Shown piece after piece: positions 1 through 6,403 of a stretch of 43,429 nt of DNA. Source of the DNA: Betaproteobacteria bacterium (GTDB lineage Bacteria; Pseudomonadota; Gammaproteobacteria; Burkholderiales; Rhodocyclaceae); NCBI GenBank assembly GCA_004295105.1, contig SHNC01000213.1, positions 1-43,429 on the forward strand. Reading direction: 5' to 3'. How positions within the stretch are numbered: the first letter of the stretch is position 1; each line of letters begins with the position of its first letter. Position numbers and translations under genes: made by a program. Below the pieces are notes generated by a model, which worked only from the letters and a program-made list of their open reading frames with translations, was not told the DNA's origin and made no database searches.

Positions 1-1074
1 GCGGAAGCGATCGACCAGCAGATGGGAGATGGCCTGCGCACGGTTTGCCTTGTCGCGGATGTAGCGGTCGAGCTTGGCGTCGATCACCATCACCTCGCGG
101 CTGGTCAGGTGGCCCGCGTACTTGTACGCTGCGCCGAGTGCATCGTAGTCGATCAGCAGGCGGCGCCAGACGTCGGGGCTGATCGTGGCATAGCCATCGG
201 GCTCGATGCCGTTGTCGCGCATCAGGCGCTTGATCATCGGGCGTATCGAGCTCTTTCCCGCCGCCGACGCCCCCTTGAGGCTGATGAGGACGGGCGCGGC
301 ACGGTTGAGGACGCGTGTGTAGCCCTCCGCGTCGATCGCGGACTCGATCAGGGATCCGATTGCCTCGCCGATCAGGCGGCTGCCGTAGGTGTTGCACACG
401 AGCCGCGTCGCCATTTCGGCCAGGATTCCGTGATCCCGCCCCAGATGGCCTCGATGAGCCAGGACTGCGCCCAGGACCCGGTAAAGGCTCCTGAAAACGG
501 CGCGCTCGAATGCATCGGTGCTGGCCAGCCCTTCGGTCTTGAAGCGCGCGACCACGCGATGTTCGTGCTCTTCCCGACGCCCGCCCGGCACCGCTTCGCG
601 CTGCTGCCGCCTGAACAGATTGAACGGGAAGGGCGCCGGACGCGGCTTCTCGGGCATGGCATCAAGGCGGGCCTCGAGCAGCGTACGTACGCGCTCGCCG
701 GTGCGCCTGCGCAGATGGTCGTGCATGGCCTCGAGTTCAGGCATCCGCGGCGCGACGTAGTCCGAGACGATCGTCCCCGCGATGCGGCGGAAATTCCGTC
801 CGAACACCTCCTCGGAGGCTCCTTCTGAGACCGCGATGTCCGCTGTCACCCTGACGATGACCTCATGCAGTGCCAGCCGCGCCGGCCCGAACATGGCCAG
901 CTCCTCGTGCGGCAGGCCGCTCAGACGCGCGAAATCCTCCACCAGATCGAGGCCTGGAGACGCAGGCTCGTCGACATAGATGGTCTCGAGGTGCTGGAAC
1001 TCACGCGGGATCCGCCTCGAAACGCCCGGATTCCATGCGTCGTGCATCGTATCGGCGTGGGGATGCTGCATCAT
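1..1074 (-). CDS. P-loop kinase / zeta-toxin-like protein, C-terminus cut by window edge
   Basis: An open minus-strand frame runs from the ATG at 1074 (or 1071) off the left edge, giving 358 visible residues. The first ~250 residues are Arg/Glu-rich, probably helical, and match no family I recognise. A Walker A motif GASAAGKSS follows at about residues 268-276, preceded by a hydrophobic strand (APVLISLKG). After it comes ISPDVWRRLLIDYDAL and a later TSREVMVIDAKLDRYI segment. The order P-loop, then Asp/Arg/Tyr, then a Ser/Thr-x-Glu helix resembles zeta-toxin and related kinases. The assignment to that fold is inference; a generic AAA/kinase is the alternative. No good Shine-Dalgarno is visible, so the start is uncertain. 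The plus-strand frame at 22-828 is a shadow of this gene. It lies downstream of the tRNA operon and its terminator. Confidence 0.72.
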   Translation of the reverse strand, partial: MMQHPHADTMHDAWNPGVSRRIPREFQHLETIYVDEPASPGLDLVEDFARLSGLPHEELAMFGPARLALHEVIVRVTADIAVSEGASEEVFGRNFRRIAGTIVSDYVAPRMPELEAMHDHLRRRTGERVRTLLEARLDAMPEKPRPAPFPFNLFRRQQREAVPGGRREEHEHRVVARFKTEGLASTDAFERAVFRSLYRVLGAVLAHRGHLGRDHGILAEMATRLVCNTYGSRLIGEAIGSLIESAIDAEGYTRVLNRAAPVLISLKGASAAGKSSIRPMIKRLMRDNGIEPDGYATISPDVWRRLLIDYDALGAAYKYAGHLTSREVMVIDAKLDRYIRDKANRAQAISHLLVDRFR

Positions 1075-1231
1075 CACGACTCGAACGGCAGAGGCATCAT
1101 TGCCCAGCGTGCGGAAACGGCCGCGTGCACTTCATCGCGGGGCGGTGGGTCGGGAGCGTCGTGCGTGGCGTATGACGCGGACAGGTCGCTTTCGCCACCT
1201 GTCGCTGAAGCCCGAGCGAGTGCGGCAGAAT

Positions 1232-1263
1232 GCAAAGAGCCCGCATTTCAGCGGGCTCTTTGC
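1232..1263 (-). terminator. Terminator hairpin of the tRNA operon
   Basis: A perfect 13-bp inverted repeat (GCAAAGAGCCCGC at 1232-1244, its complement at 1251-1263) with a 6-nt loop. The AAAG/CTTT ends make it terminator-like in either direction. It lies 55 nt past the tRNA-His 3' end, before the kinase-like gene, so it most likely ends the tRNA transcript. Confidence 0.8.
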
Positions 1264-1317
1264 TTGTGCTTGCTGCGAGAACTCATCGAATGACCATCGC
1301 GCAAGTGACAAAATTTT

Positions 1318-1394
1318 TGGGGCGACATACCGGAATCGAACCGGTGACACCTGGAGCCACAATCCAGTGCTCTACCAACTGAGCTAATGCCGCC
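1318..1394 (-). tRNA. tRNA-His (GTG anticodon)
   Basis: The minus strand folds into a full cloverleaf. The acceptor strand GGCGGCAT pairs with ATGTCGCC. The anticodon stem CTGGA/TCCAG encloses a TT-GTG loop, and the T-arm is ACCGG-TTCGAAT-CCGGT. Setting T8-A9 before GCTC places an extra G at position -1 opposite C73, the hallmark of tRNA-His. CCA is encoded. It is last in a Pro-Arg-His cluster, followed by the hairpin at 1232-1263. Confidence 0.96.
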
Positions 1395-1437
1395 ACTACC
1401 GGACCCCGGTGAAACCGAGACCCAAGAAACCGTTTCC

Positions 1438-1514
1438 TGGCCTGCCCGGCAGGGATCGAACCTGCAACCCCCGGCTTAGAAGGCCGGTGCTCTATCCAAT
1501 TGAGCTACGGGCAG
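1438..1514 (-). tRNA. tRNA-Arg (TCT anticodon)
   Basis: The acceptor CTGCCCG pairs with CGGGCAG. The anticodon stem CCGGC/GCCGG encloses the loop CTTCTAA, giving anticodon TCT. The T-arm is GCAGG-TTCGATC-CCTGC, the discriminator is G, and CCA is encoded. It is the middle gene of the tRNA cluster, 28 nt after tRNA-Pro. Confidence 0.96.
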
Positions 1515-1542
1515 ATTCCCGCGGGCATCAAGGGGTGTGAGC

Positions 1543-1619
1543 TGGTCGGGGTGGAGGGATTCGAACCCCCGACATCTTGCTCCCAAAGCAAGCGCGCTAC
1601 CGGACTGCGCTACACCCCG
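1543..1619 (-). tRNA. tRNA-Pro (TGG anticodon)
   Basis: The acceptor CGGGGTG pairs with CACCCCG, and the D-arm has GCGC. The anticodon stem closes on a TTTGGGA loop, giving anticodon TGG. The T-arm contains GGTTCGAATCC, the discriminator is A, and CCA is encoded. It is first in the cluster, beginning a few nucleotides after the predicted transcription start. Confidence 0.96.
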
Positions 1620-1629
1620 AGAGCCGCGC

Positions 1630-1658
1630 ACTATATAGATCTCCGGCTGACGCGTCAA
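1630..1658 (-). promoter_or_regulatory. Sigma-70 promoter of the tRNA-Pro-Arg-His operon
   Basis: On the minus strand, -35 TTGACG (1658-1653) and -10 TATAGT (1635-1630) are separated by exactly 17 nt. A GC-rich discriminator follows, and tRNA-Pro starts at 1619. The TGA stop of the upstream membrane-protein gene (1657-1655) lies inside the -35 hexamer. A GC-rich discriminator is typical of stringently controlled stable-RNA promoters; such control here is inferred. Confidence 0.8.
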
Positions 1659-2965
1659 ACATATTTTTTGCTGGCGGGGTTGTGGCCCGCACTCCATTGC
1701 CCACCTGCACGGCGCCATGCCAGGACGATGCGCGCGAGGTTCAGGAACAACCAGGCGAATTCGGTCGTGACGGCGGCACCGGCCAGGTACGACAGAGGCT
1801 GCACGAAAACGGCCGTGAGCAGTGTCGCCAGAGCGAACGCATGGACGCGAAGCTGCCGGCGCACCAGCACGTCGGGCGACAGCTTCTTCATGTTCGGGGC
1901 CTTGATGCCCGCCTGGGTCAGATGCAGCCAGGCGAGGAAGGGCACGATCTTGTACAGCATCGCACTGATGGCGCCGACGAATCCTCCGTGCAGAATCAGC
2001 ACGCCGGCCAGCAGCGGCAAGGCGTCCGCGTCGGCGAAGAGCGATAGCGGCACGGCGAGCGCCCCGCAGATGACGGCAGCCATCGCGAGCCTGAAGGCGA
2101 GGAAGGACGCGTCCGGCGTGCTGCGGCGGGAGCGTGCCTGCAGGCGCAGTGTCATGGCACCAAAGGTGGCGGCGAGCGCGCACAGCATGACGGCCAGGGG
2201 CACGTCGGCCACGTCGCGGGCCACGGTGGTGGCGATCGACCACAGCAACAGGAGCACCAGCACCGTCGGCGCCCAGGCGCGCGTCAGCCGTTGCGGATAG
2301 GGCGGGGTGATCTGGAACATCGGCACCACCACCCAACTCGTCGCCGCCACCAGTAGGGCGCCCCAGCCCATCCACGCCCAGCCTGCGTGGAGATTGACGA
2401 GGGTCGGCAGATCGATCGGCAGCGCGAGGCCGCGTGCCAGCGCGGTGGCCAGCAGGATGCCGAGCGCGGCCGCGATCGCAAGCCCGACAAGGGCGAGGCG
2501 CAGGTCGCGCGGCGTGTCGCTGCCGCCGCGGGTGGCGGGCGCGCGGTACAGGGCCCGCGCGGCGGCCAGCAGGAAGACGGCCAGGCCCAGCGTCAGCAGC
2601 GTCGCGCCGGTGAGGGTCGCGATCGGCTGGGCGCGCCACAAGCCCCAGCTCAGCCCGATGCTGCCGCTCGCGATCAGCGCGTGATTGACGCGTGCCGTGC
2701 GCAGCGGGCTGAGCAGGGATGCGCCGGCGACGACGGGCAGGATCTGCATCAGCGCGCCCAGCATCACCTGCAGCATGAGGCCGGTGGCCACCAGATGCAC
2801 GGCGCCGAGTGCACCGGGCGACCAGCGCGATGACAGCGCGCTGCCGTCGGCCAGCAACAGCAGCCCGGCGGCGATGCCGAACAGCGGGGCCGTCAGGAAG
2901 TAGCGCAGCGGAGCCGCGAACGGCGGGGCGTCGTCATAGGACAGACCGGGGTTGGCACCGCTCAT
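1655..2965 (-). CDS. Multi-pass membrane protein of the hemerythrin/DUF2249 operon (NnrS-like in style)
   Basis: A 436-residue, very hydrophobic protein with about 12 likely membrane segments. The start is the ATG at 2965, which overlaps the stop of the DUF2249 gene as ATGA. Conserved-looking His residues sit at membrane positions in the contexts AVHLVATGL, NLHAGWAWMGWG and ILHGGFVGA, followed by a basic loop (KAPNMKK). This layout recalls haem-binding membrane proteins such as NnrS or subunit I of haem-copper oxidases, but I cannot place it firmly in either. Its neighbours (hemerythrin, DUF2249 and an FNR-type box) suggest a role in anaerobic, NO or redox physiology. That role is inferred from context. 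Its stop codon forms part of the tRNA operon promoter. Confidence 0.8.
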   Translation of the reverse strand: MSGANPGLSYDDAPPFAAPLRYFLTAPLFGIAAGLLLLADGSALSSRWSPGALGAVHLVATGLMLQVMLGALMQILPVVAGASLLSPLRTARVNHALIASGSIGLSWGLWRAQPIATLTGATLLTLGLAVFLLAAARALYRAPATRGGSDTPRDLRLALVGLAIAAALGILLATALARGLALPIDLPTLVNLHAGWAWMGWGALLVAATSWVVVPMFQITPPYPQRLTRAWAPTVLVLLLLWSIATTVARDVADVPLAVMLCALAATFGAMTLRLQARSRRSTPDASFLAFRLAMAAVICGALAVPLSLFADADALPLLAGVLILHGGFVGAISAMLYKIVPFLAWLHLTQAGIKAPNMKKLSPDVLVRRQLRVHAFALATLLTAVFVQPLSYLAGAAVTTEFAWLFLNLARIVLAWRRAGGQWSAGHNPASKKYV

Positions 2966-3180
2966 GGCCGGGTGATGCGGATCTCGACCACGCCGTCGTC
3001 GCGCACAGCGTCTTCGTGACGATAACCGTCGCGATCGAGCAGGCGGAGCAGCGGGTAGGGCATGCGATCGAGCAGCAGCGTCAACTCGTCGCCCGCCGGC
3101 AGCGCGGTCAGCGCTTCCATGGCGCGTTCGAAGGGCTCGGGCGGTTCGAGGCCGCGCACATCGACGACGACGGCGCTCAT
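2962..3180 (-). CDS. DUF2249 domain protein
   Basis: A 72-residue protein opening with VVVDVRGLEPPEPFERAME, the typical DUF2249 start (DVRGLEPPEP), with a second conserved part LLLDRMPYPLLRLLDRDGY. The fold resembles small TusA-like proteins; the biochemical role is not established. The ATG at 3180 overlaps the hemerythrin stop by 4 nt, and its own stop overlaps the next ATG by 4 nt, so the three genes are translationally coupled. DUF2249 proteins often occur beside hemerythrin and denitrification or NO-response genes, which fits here. Confidence 0.85.
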   Translation of the reverse strand: MSAVVVDVRGLEPPEPFERAMEALTALPAGDELTLLLDRMPYPLLRLLDRDGYRHEDAVRDDGVVEIRITRP

Positions 3181-3632
3181 GCTGGCGTCTTCCGCGCGAT
3201 GCGACGACCGAGATCTTCGGCGAGCGTGTCGCGTTCGGCCGACAGGCGCGCATCGCACATCGGGTAGAGGATGTTCTCTTCCTTCATGTTGTGCTGCTGC
3301 ATCATGATCAGCAGGGTTTCGGCCTCGCCGGCGAAATCGTCCGCATCACGTCGCGCCAGCGCATCCTTCAGGCTGGCGACGATGGCGCGCATCTCGGCAT
3401 GCTCGCCGCGCATGACCTCGGTCGGGCCATGGGTCGTGCCGGTGACGGCCTCGAAGCGCGGGAACAGTTGTTGCTCTTCGCTGCTGAAGTGAATCTCGAG
3501 TGCGCTGGCGAAGGCGTCGACCGCTTTCACGGCGGCGTCCCAATCGCGGCGGGCGACGAGGCTCTCGGCGAGGGCGAACTCATGGTCGCAGTCGCGGTGG
3601 TCCTGCGTCATCAGGGTGGCAATCAGGGTCAT
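3177..3632 (-). CDS. Hemerythrin HHE-domain protein
   Basis: A 151-residue four-helix-bundle protein with the diiron ligand pattern of bacterial hemerythrins: H12 and H17 in the first helix, H48-x3-E52, H78, and H114-x3-E118. The family binds O2 or NO, or handles iron, through a non-haem diiron centre in the cytoplasm. The start at 3632 is chosen because a GGAG Shine-Dalgarno lies 8 nt upstream and because the longer frame has no support. It is the first gene of a coupled operon with DUF2249 and a membrane protein. An FNR-type palindrome is centred 61 nt upstream of the ATG, so induction under low oxygen or NO is likely. Confidence 0.9.
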   Translation of the reverse strand: MTLIATLMTQDHRDCDHEFALAESLVARRDWDAAVKAVDAFASALEIHFSSEEQQLFPRFEAVTGTTHGPTEVMRGEHAEMRAIVASLKDALARRDADDFAGEAETLLIMMQQHNMKEENILYPMCDARLSAERDTLAEDLGRRIARKTPA

Positions 3633-3686
3633 GGGCAACTCCGGGCGGGCGATGGAACTATTTTCCCCGCGCGGACCTCGGCGGCA

Positions 3687-3700
3687 TTGATGCGAGTCAA
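3687..3700. promoter_or_regulatory. FNR/ANR/DNR-type binding site
   Basis: TTGAT-GCGA-GTCAA differs at one half-site position from the CRP/FNR-family consensus TTGATnnnnATCAA. It lies between hemerythrin (minus) and the MFS gene (plus). If it sits at -41.5 for the minus strand, transcription would start near 3652, and GAAAAT at 3665-3660 would serve as the -10. That geometry supports activation of the hemerythrin operon. Confidence 0.7.
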
Positions 3701-3823
3701 GTCGGCACGGTCGGCGGTGTCGGCTGCCGCCGCGTAGCGACGACGGAGGGAATCCCGGCGCGGGCAGGCGACCGCATCGTTGCGAACAGGCACAATGCGG
3801 CCCTCCATCGGCAAGGGAACGGC

Positions 3824-5098
3824 ATGCCATCTCCTCCTGCTCCGGGCGCCTGGCTGCGGATCTTCCTGCCCTTCGCGCTCGGCTACTACCTGTCCTACCT
3901 GCTGCGAACGGTCAATGCCGTCATCTCGCCCGCACTGACCACGGAACTGGGCCTGTCGGCAGCGGATCTCGGTCTGCTCACCAGCACCTATTTCCTCGCC
4001 TTCGGTCTGGCACAGATCCCGGTGGGCATCGCGCTCGACCGCCTCGGGCCGCGACGCGTCGAGGGCTCGCTGCTGCTGATCGCTGCCGTCGGCGCTGGCG
4101 GCTTCGCGCTGGGCGATTCGCTCGGAACCCTGGGCGTCGCCCGGGCCCTCATCGGCCTGGGTGTGTCGGCCTGCCTGATGGGAGCGCTGAGCGGGTTTTC
4201 CCGGTGGTATCCGCGCGAGCGCCAGAGCTCGATGACGGGCTTCATCATGGCGGCCGGGGCGCTGGGCGCGCTGACCGCCAGCGTGCCGATCGAAGCCGCG
4301 CTGCCGCTGCTCGGCTGGCGTGGCGTGTTCTGGATCGTGGCGGCGGTGGCGCTCGTCGCCTCGCTGATGATCTTTCGCTCGCTGCCCGACGAAGCGCCAA
4401 CCCACGCGCGGGAGTCGGTCGGCGAGGCGCTGCTCGTCGTCGTGGGGATCTACCTGTCGCCGCCATTCCTGCGCTTCGCCGCCTCGTCGATGTTCTTCGT
4501 TGGCGGCTTCATGGCGCTGCAGAGCCTGTGGGCGGTGCCATGGCTGATGAACGTCAATGGGTTCGACATCGCTCAGGCCGCCCGTACCCTGGTTCTGCTC
4601 AACCTGGGCATGCTGGGTGGCCAGTTGTCGATCGGCATCCTCGGCACCGCACTGGCGCGGCGCGGCGTGAAGCCGGTGAACCTGATGCAGGCGGGGTACG
4701 GTGCGCTGCTGGCGCTCCAGTTCGCGATCCTGTTCGATGTCGGCCCGCCGCCGGTGCTGTGGTTCCTGCTCGGCCTGCTGTCCGCAGTGAATTCGCAGAC
4801 CTACCTCGCGACCTCGGCGCATTTCCCGCGCGCGCTGTTCGGCCGCGTCAGTACCGCGACCAACCTCATGGCATTTGCCGGTGCCTTCGCGGTGCAGTGG
4901 GGCATGGGCCTCGCCCTCGATGCGCTGAGTGCGCGCGGACAGAGCATGAGCGAAGCTCTGCCGGTCGCCTTCGCCGGGCTGGTCGCACTGCAGGTGCTGG
5001 CTTTCCTGCCGCTGCTGGCGGGTTTCAGACTGCAGTTCCGGCCGCGTGGCCCGACGACCACGCCCACTGGAAATTGTAGCCGCCCAGGTGACCGGTGA
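3824..5098 (+). CDS. MFS transporter
   Basis: A 424-residue protein with about 12 hydrophobic segments and the major facilitator loop 2-3 pattern (DRLGPRRVEG, after YFLAFGLAQIPVG). A second cytoplasmic basic loop (SRWYPRERQSSMTG) is present, as is the central gap between two six-helix halves. The ATG at 3824 is preceded by AAGGGA. The substrate cannot be read from sequence. The C-terminal ~25 residues are hydrophilic and lie in a 74-nt convergent overlap with the flavoprotein gene on the other strand. Confidence 0.85.
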   Translation: MPSPPAPGAWLRIFLPFALGYYLSYLLRTVNAVISPALTTELGLSAADLGLLTSTYFLAFGLAQIPVGIALDRLGPRRVEGSLLLIAAVGAGGFALGDSLGTLGVARALIGLGVSACLMGALSGFSRWYPRERQSSMTGFIMAAGALGALTASVPIEAALPLLGWRGVFWIVAAVALVASLMIFRSLPDEAPTHARESVGEALLVVVGIYLSPPFLRFAASSMFFVGGFMALQSLWAVPWLMNVNGFDIAQAARTLVLLNLGMLGGQLSIGILGTALARRGVKPVNLMQAGYGALLALQFAILFDVGPPPVLWFLLGLLSAVNSQTYLATSAHFPRALFGRVSTATNLMAFAGAFAVQWGMGLALDALSARGQSMSEALPVAFAGLVALQVLAFLPLLAGFRLQFRPRGPTTTPTGNCSRPGDR

Positions 5099-6275
5099 CG
5101 TCCATCACTTCGCCGACGAAATGCAGCCCGGGGCAATCGCGCGACTCCATCGTCTTCGACGACAGCGCGCGCGTGTCCACCCCGCCCAGCGTGACTTCCG
5201 CCTTCGCGTAGCCCTGCGTGCCGGAGGGCATCAGCCGCCACGCGGAGAGTTCGGCCGCGATCGTGCGCAGTTCGGCGTGACGGAACTGGTTCAGGGGGCG
5301 CTGCCAGCCGTGCAGTTCGCACCAGGCCTGCGCGAAGCGGCGCGGCAGGTGCTCGGCCAGCAGGTTGGCGAGCAGGCTGCGGTCATGCGCGTGCTCGAGC
5401 AACCAGCCCTCGGCATCGATGCCGGGGAGCAGGTCAAGCGCGACGGGCGCCCAGTCGCCGTCCCGGCGATTGGCGTCCCCGTCCTGCACGTCGTACGCCT
5501 GTGCCTGCCAGTAGCTCGACACCTGCAGGACGGCGGGGCCGGACAGGCCGCGGTGCGTGATCAGCGCAGCCTCGCGGAAGCGGCCGCCATTGCAGTCGGC
5601 GATGACGTCGAAGGACGCGCCGGCCAGCGGCGCCAGTCGTGCCAGCGTCTCGGGCGGCAGCGTCAGCGGCACGAGGGCCGGGCGCGGTGGCACCACCGGC
5701 AGGCCGAACTGCTCGGCCACCTTGTAGCCGAAGGGTGTGGCGCCGATCTTGGGGATCGACAGCCCACCGGTGGCGATCACCAGCGTGTGGGCAGCGAAGC
5801 GGCCGCGGTCGGTATCGACCACGAAGCGCTCGGGTGTCACCTCGCCGTGGTGCTCGATGCGCTCGACGTTCGCCGGCATCAGCCACTGCACACCACCGTC
5901 TTCGCATTCGGCACGCAGCATGTCGATGATCTGTTGCGCGGAGTCGTCGCAGAACAACTGGCCCCAGTCACGTTCGTGATAGCGGATGCCATGGCGCTCG
6001 ACAAGCCCGATAAAATCGCGCGCCGTGTAACGGGAAAGTGCGGAGCGCACGAAATGCGGGTTGCGGCTGAGGTAGTTTTCCGCGCCGACCTGGCGGTTGG
6101 TGAAGTTGCACCGGCCACCGCCGGAGATGCGGATCTTTTCCGCCAGCTTCGTCGCGTGGTCGACCAGCAGCACCCGGCGTCCGCGCTGACCGGCAGTGGC
6201 CGCGCACATCATGCCGGCGGCACCGGCGCCGATGACGACGACGTCGAAGCTGTGCTCGGGCCGATGCTTGCCCAT
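5025..6275 (-). CDS. BaiN/HI0933-family NAD(P)/FAD-dependent oxidoreductase
   Basis: A 416-residue flavoprotein. The N-terminal FAD Rossmann motif is VVVIGAGAAGMM with the ribose-binding acid downstream (LLVDH). The family signature SGGGRCNFTN follows, then the ATGG motif (VIATGGLSIPKIG), and the C-terminal FAD motif GEVMDVTGHLGGYNFQWA. Length and motif order match the HI0933/YhiN/BaiN family, whose members reduce C=C bonds in bile acids in some bacteria but are mostly uncharacterised. The ATG at 6275 removes an unsupported N-terminal extension and leaves only five residues before the Rossmann strand region. Confidence 0.9.
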   Translation of the reverse strand: MGKHRPEHSFDVVVIGAGAAGMMCAATAGQRGRRVLLVDHATKLAEKIRISGGGRCNFTNRQVGAENYLSRNPHFVRSALSRYTARDFIGLVERHGIRYHERDWGQLFCDDSAQQIIDMLRAECEDGGVQWLMPANVERIEHHGEVTPERFVVDTDRGRFAAHTLVIATGGLSIPKIGATPFGYKVAEQFGLPVVPPRPALVPLTLPPETLARLAPLAGASFDVIADCNGGRFREAALITHRGLSGPAVLQVSSYWQAQAYDVQDGDANRRDGDWAPVALDLLPGIDAEGWLLEHAHDRSLLANLLAEHLPRRFAQAWCELHGWQRPLNQFRHAELRTIAAELSAWRLMPSGTQGYAKAEVTLGGVDTRALSSKTMESRDCPGLHFVGEVMDVTGHLGGYNFQWAWSSGHAAGTAV

Positions 6276-6403
6276 GTGCGGGTACCTGCTGCAATGAAAG
6301 CGGCGCAGAATACGCGCTGCGCCACGCACCGGCAATCGCGGCCGGCCGCCGTCGACACGCCGGCGTGGAACAACAAGGACAAGCGAGATCAGGGAGTGCC
6401 TTC

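Noticed and set aside
22..828. A 268-codon plus-strand open frame at the left end
   Set aside because: The opposite strand encodes the P-loop kinase-like protein; this frame has no recognisable feature.
1264..1620. Integrative-element attachment site at the tRNA cluster
   Set aside because: No direct repeat of any tRNA 3' end and no integrase is seen within the window.
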